Source: Petrimonas sp. (GTDB taxonomy: Bacteria > Bacteroidota > Bacteroidia > Bacteroidales > Dysgonomonadaceae). Taken from it: DNA of 64,000 nt. The notes below the pieces were generated by a model. That model did not search any database. It saw nothing but the letters and a program-made list of their open reading frames with translations, and was not told the DNA's origin. Shown here piece by piece: positions 38,802 to 46,371 of this stretch (position 1 is its first letter; every line of letters begins with the position of its first letter). The position numbers were made by a program, and so were the translations under genes. The DNA lies in the NCBI GenBank assembly GCA_012839475.1, contig DUNG01000023.1, positions 124,001 through 188,000 of the forward strand, given 5' to 3'.

Positions 38802-40316
38802 TTAGTTCTCCTTGTACCACGTAGAAAGTCGATTGTGGAATATACTCTCTGCTGGGGGGTACTCCGGGGGGGTCTCATGGCTATCATGTTCCACCTGTTC
38901 ACCTTGCTTGCCGCGGCGCGTTGTTTCGTCCCAAACCAGGGTAGCTCCGGCACGTGCCGTGTGGGGTAAACTATCGATGGTGCTCCACTCTCCCGTTTTC
39001 GTATCGAAAAGTCGACACTCCAGATTAAACCGGTAGTAGCTGATGGGGTGGGTCATGTAGGTTGATGAGAACTCATTGTTCCGTTGCTTCTTCTCCTCCT
39101 CGGTCAGCGTGGGGTCGTGGGCAATCGTGTGCTGCGTGGTGATGGCGTTGAGGAAAATATCATGGTTTACCCCTCCCAGGCAAAGGATATACCGGTTATC
39201 GACCGCTATTGCCGTCGCTCCTCCCAACGAGAATGGCTTGCCTGTATTGGGATCTACCTGTTCGCCCACCTTCTCCCATGTCTGCTCGTTGGGGTCGTAA
39301 CGCAGCACGTCGGTGGCCATGGCCGGTTCCCGTTCGGCATCTCCCCCGAAGAAGCCTCCCAGCAGGTAGAGGTAAGGTTGTTCCTCCTCTTGTATGGCGA
39401 CCAGTATCGGTTGGACCCGCGGCAAGCCGGGGAATGAAGGTAGTTTCGTCCAGTTTGTATCACCGCGCCGGGCATGCTGGTCAGCCGCGGGGTTGATCCC
39501 ATTATGTTTTACCCAAGCAGAATCACTGGCTACGTTGATGCTGTACAGCGTGTTTGACGGCGTGCCGTTCACGTTTCCGCCCGCCACGTAGACCGTTGAA
39601 CCTATTGCGCAGCCGGCAAAGTTGTCCATGGGCATAGGGAGTGGGGCAAAGGGGGTCAATTCGACCGTGGCGGTTGTCCCCATTGTTTCGTTCAACTCCA
39701 TTACGGTATTCGCTTTCACCGCGTTGTTTGCATCCATTTTGGCGCTTGTCTCCATCGCGGTGGTTTCTGGTGTGTGGTCCCGGTTGTATCGTAGTGATAC
39801 CTTGTAGCAGCTGGTCAGTAGCTCCGTGGAGCCGTTGCCGCCTATCCACAAGGAACCGTGGGGGATGGGTATCGATACACCATAGGCCGAGGGTACCGGT
39901 AACTTCCCGATGATTTTCCAAGAATTGTTCGCGGGATCATACCAGAGGATCTCGTCGTAGAAGGCTTTCGCTCCTCCTTCAAACCCCAGTTTGTCGGGGA
40001 AGTTGGCACCCCCGGCCACGATTAGCTGCCCATCAATGAACGCGGCATAGGTAGCTGAAACACCTTTCGCGAGGTGGCCCTGTAGCCCCTCCTCACTTAG
40101 TTTATTCCAATTGATCACTATCGGTTTTGCCATACGTGGTCCGTTGCACGAGAACAGCAAGGTGAAACCGATACATGCAATACCTATCAGTGCGGACCTG
40201 AGCCGTACGGATTTGACAAACGCGGTTCTGATCGATGCGCACTTAGTCAACGTTCTCGCGGTCGATTCGCTCATGCTGCTACTCGCTTTATCCCTCGATG
40301 TTTTTTGGCAACTCAT
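38802..40316 (-). CDS. nanM: Lipoprotein kelch-repeat sialate mutarotase/epimerase (NanM-like)
   Basis: 504 aa. The hydrophobic segment about 40-56 ends in LLFSC (Cys 57), preceded by an unusually long charged N-region; an ATG at 40274 is an alternative start. Kelch beta-propeller motifs: DGQLIVAGGANFPD, SLWIGGNGS, VYVAGGNVNG, YLYLLGGFFGG, RYILCLGGVN. NanM converts alpha- to beta-sialic acid in the periplasm. A Thr/Asn/Met-rich stretch at about 182-224 interrupts the repeats. Here it sits between the hexosaminidase and the transporter. Confidence 0.85.
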   Translation of the reverse strand: MSCQKTSRDKASSSMSESTARTLTKCASIRTAFVKSVRLRSALIGIACIGFTLLFSCNGPRMAKPIVINWNKLSEEGLQGHLAKGVSATYAAFIDGQLIVAGGANFPDKLGFEGGAKAFYDEILWYDPANNSWKIIGKLPVPSAYGVSIPIPHGSLWIGGNGSTELLTSCYKVSLRYNRDHTPETTAMETSAKMDANNAVKANTVMELNETMGTTATVELTPFAPLPMPMDNFAGCAIGSTVYVAGGNVNGTPSNTLYSINVASDSAWVKHNGINPAADQHARRGDTNWTKLPSFPGLPRVQPILVAIQEEEQPYLYLLGGFFGGDAEREPAMATDVLRYDPNEQTWEKVGEQVDPNTGKPFSLGGATAIAVDNRYILCLGGVNHDIFLNAITTQHTIAHDPTLTEEEKKQRNNEFSSTYMTHPISYYRFNLECRLFDTKTGEWSTIDSLPHTARAGATLVWDETTRRGKQGEQVEHDSHETPPEYPPAESIFHNRLSTWYKEN

Positions 40317-40381
40317 ATTGTTGTTATATTCTATCGTTCGCTCTTTCTATCCTCCTTGTTTAACCTTTCAAGGAAAACAGA

Positions 40382-42334
40382 TTACTTTACCTTGTCGGGG
40401 CTATAGATCAGATCGGGTGCCCGCTCTCTTCCATCGGGGGTTACGAATACAAAGGTAAACATCCATTTTTGTAACCGTACCTCCGGGGTCGAAAATTTTC
40501 CAATAGGCAATTTTAGAAGCACCTTATTCCACCCTTTTTCTAGTTGAACGGGAAGGGGAGGGCGGGCGCTAAAATTCTCGTTCTTAAGCGTGATCTCGTT
40601 GCTTTTCACCGTATGCTGGTTTTCCCAAACTGGTGGTTCCAACGGCTCATCGTTGATGAACACAAGGCTCTCCCGGTAGTCCCACTTACCCGGGGGCGGT
40701 GGCAGATCGCTCTCCGACCGGCTGTAGTCCTGTGTCGTCACCCAGAGTCCCACCTCCTGTTTTTTGGGCGACCATACCCAGGTGTAGGCGTAGGCGGTGT
40801 GGTTCTCCTTTGGCTCCTCGTAAAAGGCAGGCACGATGTCCCACACGTGGCGCAGGTATATGGAGGCGCCCACCGCATCGCGCACCTTATACTCGTTGCA
40901 CTGGTACAGGTACGAGTCGGCCAATTCCACTTCCGGCGGGAATGATCGGGTCAACACCCCTTCGTTGGGGAACGGGTCAGTAATCCGCCAGCGGATATCG
41001 GTCTGCTTCACGTAGGGAAATGGCTCCTCTTTAAAATAGCGCTCTTTATGGTGCAGCATGCGTTGCTCGAAGTCGGCGAACGATTGAAATACCGGGTCAT
41101 TAGGGTCAGTCGGTAGGATTGGCCCGTTTTCGTCGAAATACTCCGATCCGCCGCCCTTCCACGTACGCTCCGCGAAAGCCAGCATGTTGGGGTAAAAATG
41201 GTTTTGCATGAGAATCTGCTTCTCGTCAGGCAGCAGTCGATCATTCCATACCGCCAAGATGCTCCCCGCCAAGTCGCCGCTGCCCCGTTTCGCATTGTAA
41301 ACCCGGCTGTTGTACAGCGCCACGATATCGCCAAACGCGTCAAAGTGGTTGATGTAGTGGAACCGCGAGTCGATGGCCGGAATGCCCGGTTGCGCCTTGC
41401 CCCGGTAGCTCCATAGCTGGGTGGCATCGATCTCCCCGGGTTCGTAATTCCACCCGGGGTTCCAAGAGATCACCTTTTTACCCAGCCCTCGGATATGGGC
41501 CACCATCTCCGGCACGAAGTCGGGGTTCGTGAATTGCACTTCGTCGGTCCCGATATGGATATAGGGCAGGTCTGGGAACACCTCGGTGCAGACCTCCTCC
41601 ATCAACTCCTTCAGTATCTTCATCCCCTTGGGCGACTGCATATCCACGCCCGTTGCACGAATAAATGCGGCACTATGCCCCGGCATATCCACCTCGGGAA
41701 TTAACAGCACGTGATGCTGTCGGCACCAATAGGCGATCTCCCGTGCCTCCTCGATGGTGTAATATTTCCCTGGTAACCGTTCAAAGTGGATACTGTCGTT
41801 CAGCTCGGGGAAGCGGCTACTTTGTAGCCGCCACCCCTGGTTTTCCGTCAGGTGCCAGTGGAACAGGTTGATCTTGTAACGGGAGAGGAGTGCGATCTGT
41901 TTTTTTAGCTCCTCCACCGAGAGATAGCTTCTCCCGATATCGTGCATGAAACCCCGTACCCTAAAGGCTGGCCAGTCGGTAATCTCGACCAGCGGCAGGT
42001 GAGCGCTGCCGTTATCTTCTTTCACGATAAGCTGTTGCAGTGTCTGCCGCGACCAGTAGGCCCCCCGGTCCGTGACGGCTTCAATCCGAATGCTATCCTT
42101 AGTGATTACCAGCCGGTAGGCCTCTTCTTGGTTGTCACCCGCCTCGGGAATAGTATTCACCCTTTTTTGAGATACAACCGTTTCATCGATTGTACCGGAA
42201 GGGAGCCAATGTTTACCCGAACCGGATAGGGATACCTCTTGGGGCATCGGAAGGAGGGTCAACTCTGTCTCTTTTTCAGTTTTACAAGAGAAAAAGAGCA
42301 GTAGAAGCAGTGGGATGTATATATTACGTTTCAT
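40382..42334 (-). CDS. GH20 beta-N-acetylhexosaminidase, lipoprotein
   Basis: 650 aa. Lipoprotein signal with Cys 17 (LLFFSC). GH20 N-domain about 20-120, catalytic barrel about 122-450 with VRGFMHDIGRSY, FHWHLTENQGWRL, LIPEVDMPGH and the catalytic pair D264-E265 (HIGTDEVQF). A C-terminal beta domain follows (about 490-650). Removes terminal GlcNAc/GalNAc from glycans at the cell surface or in the periplasm, feeding the amino-sugar operon. The chitobiase/hexosaminidase assignment is firm; linkage preference is not readable. Confidence 0.93.
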   Translation of the reverse strand: MKRNIYIPLLLLLFFSCKTEKETELTLLPMPQEVSLSGSGKHWLPSGTIDETVVSQKRVNTIPEAGDNQEEAYRLVITKDSIRIEAVTDRGAYWSRQTLQQLIVKEDNGSAHLPLVEITDWPAFRVRGFMHDIGRSYLSVEELKKQIALLSRYKINLFHWHLTENQGWRLQSSRFPELNDSIHFERLPGKYYTIEEAREIAYWCRQHHVLLIPEVDMPGHSAAFIRATGVDMQSPKGMKILKELMEEVCTEVFPDLPYIHIGTDEVQFTNPDFVPEMVAHIRGLGKKVISWNPGWNYEPGEIDATQLWSYRGKAQPGIPAIDSRFHYINHFDAFGDIVALYNSRVYNAKRGSGDLAGSILAVWNDRLLPDEKQILMQNHFYPNMLAFAERTWKGGGSEYFDENGPILPTDPNDPVFQSFADFEQRMLHHKERYFKEEPFPYVKQTDIRWRITDPFPNEGVLTRSFPPEVELADSYLYQCNEYKVRDAVGASIYLRHVWDIVPAFYEEPKENHTAYAYTWVWSPKKQEVGLWVTTQDYSRSESDLPPPPGKWDYRESLVFINDEPLEPPVWENQHTVKSNEITLKNENFSARPPLPVQLEKGWNKVLLKLPIGKFSTPEVRLQKWMFTFVFVTPDGRERAPDLIYSPDKVK

Positions 42335-42363
42335 TGGTCTAGCCGTTACGAGCCATTCATCGA

Positions 42364-43545
42364 CTACTCCATCTCATGGGTAATCGCTTCCAGTGCCTGC
42401 CAGCACTGGTAGAGTCCTCTTGGGATATGGAAACAGCCTTTCCACTTTCCACCTTTCAGGTCAAGGATTACTTCCCCTTGACGGTTCAGGTAACCCCACC
42501 ACTCGGGGTGTTCGGGATCTTTAAAGTGTTTCCACGTGTAGTTGTGCACCCTTTTGAACCAGTCGAGGCATTGCTGGTTGCCTGTTAGCTGGTATCCCTT
42601 GATCAACGAGATCAAGGACTCCATATGTACCCACCATAACTTTTGGTCATGCTCCAGTTGTTGCGGCGGGTGACCTTCCCTATCCATGAAATAGAATATC
42701 CCATCGTGCTCTTTGTCCCAGCCGTACTCGACCATGGTCAGCGTGGTTTTCACGGCTTTTTCAATCAACTCAGGGCGGTTAAGGCGCACGCCCAGGTCCA
42801 TGATGAACCACATGGCCTCAATTCCGTGTCCCGGGTTTATAAGTCGACCGTCGAATGTATCGGAGAGCGTTCCGTCATCGTTCAGGTTTTCCACGACAAT
42901 GCCCCCTAATTCAGGTCTAAGAAATAGGTTCATCACCTCATGGATGCACTCCCCCATGGTACGTTCCACGGTCTTTTTGTCAAGCAGATGCTCTATTTCC
43001 AGTGTAAGGTTACTCATGATCATTGGGAGAGAGAACGATTTCAAGTTCCTGGTCCCCGGGTGCGCTTTGTTCCACCGTCCCTTCGGGTTCTCTCTCTTCT
43101 CAAGGATGATCTCAAAGGTGCGTTTGGCTATCTCAGCGTACTCTTGGTTCCTTGTTGCCAAGCTTAGTTGACCGAACGCCATAGCGGCGAAGGTATAGGA
43201 GAAGATGTTGTAGGGTTCCACAAGCGGTTTCCCCTCGCGCGTTAAGGAAAAGTACCAGTTGTAATTCCCGTCGTGCCCGTGCTTTTTGAGGAACTCTGCA
43301 CCTTGGATGGCACAATCGAGCCACTCTTTTCTTTTTTCCACCCTATTGTAGAGCATGGTGAAGAGCCAGACCTGCCTGGCTTGGAGCCAGATGAACTTGT
43401 CGGTATCGAACACGTTACCCTGTCTATCCAGGCAGGTGAAGTAACCCCCGTGCTCGTCGTCTTGTGATTTAGTTAGCCAGAACGGAACCACGTTATCCAG
43501 CAATTCAGATTTGTATAATGCCCGTAATGCGTTAAAATCTGTCAT
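42364..43545 (-). CDS. N-acylglucosamine 2-epimerase (AGE/RenBP family)
   Basis: 393 aa from the ATG at 43545 (MTDFNALRALYK); an ATG 24 codons upstream is open but adds a non-homologous stretch. Alpha/alpha-barrel family with conserved VEPYNIFSYTFAAMAF, NPGHGIEAMWFIMD and KLWWVHMESL. Interconverts ManNAc and GlcNAc, replacing the NanE/NanK route of E. coli. First gene of the operon epimerase, GH20, NanM, transporter, lyase. No active site is disrupted. Confidence 0.92.
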   Translation of the reverse strand: MTDFNALRALYKSELLDNVVPFWLTKSQDDEHGGYFTCLDRQGNVFDTDKFIWLQARQVWLFTMLYNRVEKRKEWLDCAIQGAEFLKKHGHDGNYNWYFSLTREGKPLVEPYNIFSYTFAAMAFGQLSLATRNQEYAEIAKRTFEIILEKRENPKGRWNKAHPGTRNLKSFSLPMIMSNLTLEIEHLLDKKTVERTMGECIHEVMNLFLRPELGGIVVENLNDDGTLSDTFDGRLINPGHGIEAMWFIMDLGVRLNRPELIEKAVKTTLTMVEYGWDKEHDGIFYFMDREGHPPQQLEHDQKLWWVHMESLISLIKGYQLTGNQQCLDWFKRVHNYTWKHFKDPEHPEWWGYLNRQGEVILDLKGGKWKGCFHIPRGLYQCWQALEAITHEME

Positions 43546-43614
43546 ATTTTCATTATTATTGTTTAAACTGGGGTGAAATTGCACTTTTATACCATAATAA
43601 TACAATACAAAACG

Positions 43615-43646
43615 CAAAGAAAAGAAATAAATTTCATTAATTCAAG
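43615..43646 (-). promoter_or_regulatory. Possible promoter of the sialic-acid operon
   Basis: On the minus strand CTTG (plus 43643-43646) is followed after 20 nt by TTTCTTTG (plus 43615-43622), one base off the TAnnTTTG pattern. The transcript would start about 60 nt before the epimerase ATG. Confidence 0.5.
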
Positions 43647-43738
43647 GAGTAAAAAGATAATATTTAATATGTGTGGCGATTATAAGGACATATATTCATT
43701 TATGGGACAGTGGTACCCTTTCAGAAGGTTGCGTTTGG

Positions 43739-43932
43739 CTATCTTGTCTCGATTTTTTGAACCGCCTTAAGAACTTTTTGAGCCAGCCTATCGAATCCTG
43801 TGCCGGTTAGCTGAACACCATCCACGGTAGCTTCACCGACTTCACCGATGAGTCCATCCCGTTGTAATAGGTTACTTGCGCGTTAATTCGCTAAATCAGG
43901 GCGAAGGCAATCACGAGAAGGAGGGGCTTCAT
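43739..43932 (-). pseudogene. Remnant of an SGNH/GDSL hydrolase
   Basis: The minus strand from 43932 reads a signal peptide MKPLLLVIAFALI, a stop codon (TAG), then RINAQVTYYNG, the start of mature Bacteroidota SGNH hydrolases. After about 40 nt a second frame gives the C-terminus GEATVDGVQLTGTGFDRLAQ and a stop at 43739; DGVxLTxxGF corresponds to the catalytic Asp-His block, with the His replaced by Gln. The roughly 200 intervening residues are gone, so this is an internally deleted gene with a nonsense mutation. An acetylesterase here would fit the adjacent sialic-acid operon (inference). Confidence 0.72.
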
Positions 43933-44030
43933 TTGTTTCGTTTTTAAATGAATAGGGGTTCAACTTTCACCGGTTGTTTGACGGTGCTGTCGTTTTTAAA
44001 GTAAAAAAGAGTGTAAGTGCAAAAGTTCCA

Positions 44031-44798
44031 TCAAAGGCTTCTTCGTTTCTCTAAGGAGGTTGATGTGGGTTGGTTTAAAAAGCGTTTGGCGGCAGGCAAT
44101 GCTTCTGGATTTCCCACGTCGATGGTTTGCATTCCCTCGGGAGCATACGATGTAATGGTGACTTCATTGCAATATTGGATGTAGAAGTCGATAATGGAAA
44201 AGGTGTCGGCCATCATTTCCATCTGTTCAAAGAGGGAGGAGTGTAGAAGATGGATGCCAGAGAAAGCGAGCTTCCTGTAGCGGGAGGGGTTGAAATTGGC
44301 GGTGGGTGATTTCACCTCTCCTGTTTTTTCGTTCATCCACCCCCGTAGTCGGTTCGACTCGTCAAAGAGCAGGTAGCGCGACGTTTCTCGTTCGCTGCAC
44401 ACCAAGGTGGCTGCAGGGTTAGATTTTTGATGCTGCTTCACCAGTTCGCGGAGGTCGATATTGGAAAGGATGTCCACGTTATGGATCAGAAAGGGTTGTT
44501 CGTCGTTAAAAAACCAGGATGCTCGCTTGATACCACCCCCGGTATCGAGGAGCTTTTCGCTTTCGTCGGAAAATTCGACACGGATGCCAAAGTCATCGTT
44601 CGTCCGTACGAATTCGATGACCTGGTCGGCAAAGTGATGCACATTGATAATGATCTCGTTGAACCCTGAGGCTTTCAACTTTTCAATGGTATGTTGCAAC
44701 AGTGGCTTCCCCGCTACCGGTACCAGTGCCTTGGGCATACTGTCCGTCAACGGTTTCAACCGGGTTCCCAGTCCTGCCGCGAACACCATCGCTTTCAT
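44031..44798 (-). CDS. Nucleotidyltransferase, MurU-like (sugar-1-phosphate uridylyl/guanylyltransferase)
   Basis: 255 aa. N-terminal Rossmann nucleotidyltransferase signature AAGLGTRLKPLTDSMPKALVPVAGKP, then NVHHFADQV, LLDTGGGIKRA and LIHNVDILSNID. Length and lack of a C-terminal beta-helix match MurU, which makes UDP-MurNAc from MurNAc-1-phosphate in peptidoglycan salvage. The adjacent kinase-RapZ fusion resembles AmgK, MurU's usual partner. Mannose-1-phosphate guanylyltransferase is the main alternative. Its start overlaps the stop of an 18-codon upstream frame (ATGA). Confidence 0.78.
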   Translation of the reverse strand: MKAMVFAAGLGTRLKPLTDSMPKALVPVAGKPLLQHTIEKLKASGFNEIIINVHHFADQVIEFVRTNDDFGIRVEFSDESEKLLDTGGGIKRASWFFNDEQPFLIHNVDILSNIDLRELVKQHQKSNPAATLVCSERETSRYLLFDESNRLRGWMNEKTGEVKSPTANFNPSRYRKLAFSGIHLLHSSLFEQMEMMADTFSIIDFYIQYCNEVTITSYAPEGMQTIDVGNPEALPAAKRFLNQPTSTSLEKRRSL

Positions 44799-44833
44799 TC
44801 GATTATATCTTCATGTTTTAGTGTATGGAACTC
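44799..44833 (-). promoter_or_regulatory. Partial copy of the leader repeat before the MurU-like gene
   Basis: On the minus strand AGTTCCATACACTAAAACAT (44813-44832) then AAGATATAAT precede the ATG at 44798. This matches the ATG-proximal third of the leader repeats at 1027-1110 and 53431-53514 (12 identical nt GTTCCATACAC plus flanks) but lacks the palindrome. The same stretch lies in an 18-codon frame starting MSMIKSEFHTLK whose stop overlaps the next ATG, so coding conservation is another reading. Confidence 0.45.
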
Positions 44834-44872
44834 GCTTTTAATCATGCTCATTTCATACGTTTTTATTGATTA

Positions 44873-46291
44873 TTAGGGTCTGAACTCCTGCTCCAGGTTC
44901 TGTTCGCGGTGTACGAGCGAGACCTTCACCTTAAACTGCTTGGCAATATGCTCAGCGATCCGTTGCGCGGCGTAGACCGACCGGTGTTGTCCGCCGGTAC
45001 ACCCGAAGGAGATCATCAGGTCAGTAAATCCTCGGTCGATGTAGCGTTGCACGTGCCGGTCAACGAGTGGGTAGATATTGTCGAGGAACGCGGTTATCTC
45101 GCCATCCTCCTCCAGGAATTTGATGACCGGTTCGTCCAGCCCGTTCACGTTGTTGTACCGTTCAAATTTGCCGGGGTTGTTAATGGCGCGACAGTCGAAC
45201 ACGTATCCCCCGCCATTGCCGGAAGTGTCGTTGGGTATCCCTTTCTTGTAGGCGAAGCTGAATACTCGCACCTCCAACGTTCGCTTACAGGTGTCGGCAA
45301 ACTGTTTCAGTTCCGTCATCTCGCTCAAAATTTCCTGGAGATAAGGATACTCCTCGAACCCCTCTTTCAGCAGCACCCGAAGGTTGTTCAGGGCGAACGG
45401 GATACTCTGGATAAAGTGCGGTTTCTTTTCGAAGTAGCCCCTGAAACCGTATGCCCCTAATACCTGTAATGTGCGGAATAGGACGAACAGTTGTAATTGC
45501 TCCATAAAAGCAGCTTCACCCACGGGCATCCATTTTTGAAGCGATAGGATGTAGGTTTGAATCAGCTCATCGCGTAGCTCATTGGGGAAGTTGGCTTTTG
45601 CCTGCCATAAGAACGAGGCTACGTCATAGTAGACTGGCCCTTTTCGTCCCCCCTGAAAATCGATGAAGTAGGGTGCTCCATCCACGAGCATCACGTTACG
45701 CGATTGAAAATCGCGATAGAGAAATGTCTCTGTTTGCTCTTGTAAGAGTCGTTCGGCCAACCTTTCGAAATCATCCTCCAGGAGATCCTCCCTGAAGTCC
45801 ATTCCGGTAGTTTTCAGGAAGTTGTACTTGAAGTAGTTCAGGTCCCAATGGATCGAACGCCGGTCGAACTCCGGCAAGGGGTGGCAGATGTTAAAATCGA
45901 GTCCCTTAGCACCCTTTACCTGAAAGTCGGCCAGCAGGGTGATGGTCTTGTGGAGTAGTTTTTTTTCGTCATGGCTGAATACGCCAGTGAGCCTTCCCCC
46001 TTTTATGGCATCAAACAGGATGGTATCGCCCAGATCCTGTTGGATGTAGAACATCTCGTCGTCCGATACGGATAGTACCTCTGGTACAGGCAGGTCCCTC
46101 TCGTGAAAATGGCGTGCCAAACGGATGAATGCACGGTTCTCATCCCGAGACTCCCCCCTAACCCCAATAAGTGAGATCCCGTCGCATGTCAACCGATAGT
46201 ACTTTCGGTTGGAACCGGACAAGGGTAAAGCCTCCAGTAATGGGTTGGTTTTTCCCGTGTATCGGGTAAAAAGGGTGATTAGTTGCCTCAT
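44873..46291 (-). CDS. AmgK-like sugar kinase fused to a RapZ C-terminal domain
   Basis: 472 aa. Residues about 1-325 are an aminoglycoside-phosphotransferase-fold kinase with catalytic D194 (YRDFQSRNVML) and metal ligand D211 (FIDFQGG), like AmgK, the anomeric MurNAc/GlcNAc kinase; the usual His before RD is Tyr. Residues about 340-450 match the C-terminal domain of RapZ (FSFAYKKGIPND, YVFDCRAINNPG, GLDEPVIKFL, GCTGGQHRSV), which in E. coli binds glucosamine-6-phosphate and the sRNA GlmZ. The RapZ P-loop domain is absent. The MurU-like gene follows by 74 nt. Probably cell-wall sugar salvage with built-in amino-sugar sensing (inference). Confidence 0.85.
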   Translation of the reverse strand: MRQLITLFTRYTGKTNPLLEALPLSGSNRKYYRLTCDGISLIGVRGESRDENRAFIRLARHFHERDLPVPEVLSVSDDEMFYIQQDLGDTILFDAIKGGRLTGVFSHDEKKLLHKTITLLADFQVKGAKGLDFNICHPLPEFDRRSIHWDLNYFKYNFLKTTGMDFREDLLEDDFERLAERLLQEQTETFLYRDFQSRNVMLVDGAPYFIDFQGGRKGPVYYDVASFLWQAKANFPNELRDELIQTYILSLQKWMPVGEAAFMEQLQLFVLFRTLQVLGAYGFRGYFEKKPHFIQSIPFALNNLRVLLKEGFEEYPYLQEILSEMTELKQFADTCKRTLEVRVFSFAYKKGIPNDTSGNGGGYVFDCRAINNPGKFERYNNVNGLDEPVIKFLEEDGEITAFLDNIYPLVDRHVQRYIDRGFTDLMISFGCTGGQHRSVYAAQRIAEHIAKQFKVKVSLVHREQNLEQEFRP

Positions 46292-46371
46292 TTTGATGTT
46301 TCCTTTGTTTAATCCACGGAGTGATACAGAGCCCCACCTTATGTTTGTTGGATCACCTTATCTAAACCAAT

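Noticed and set aside
43573-43770. Plus-strand frame of 65 codons in the gap before the epimerase gene
   Set aside because: AT-rich, no family resemblance, and opposite both the probable nan promoter and the pseudogene.
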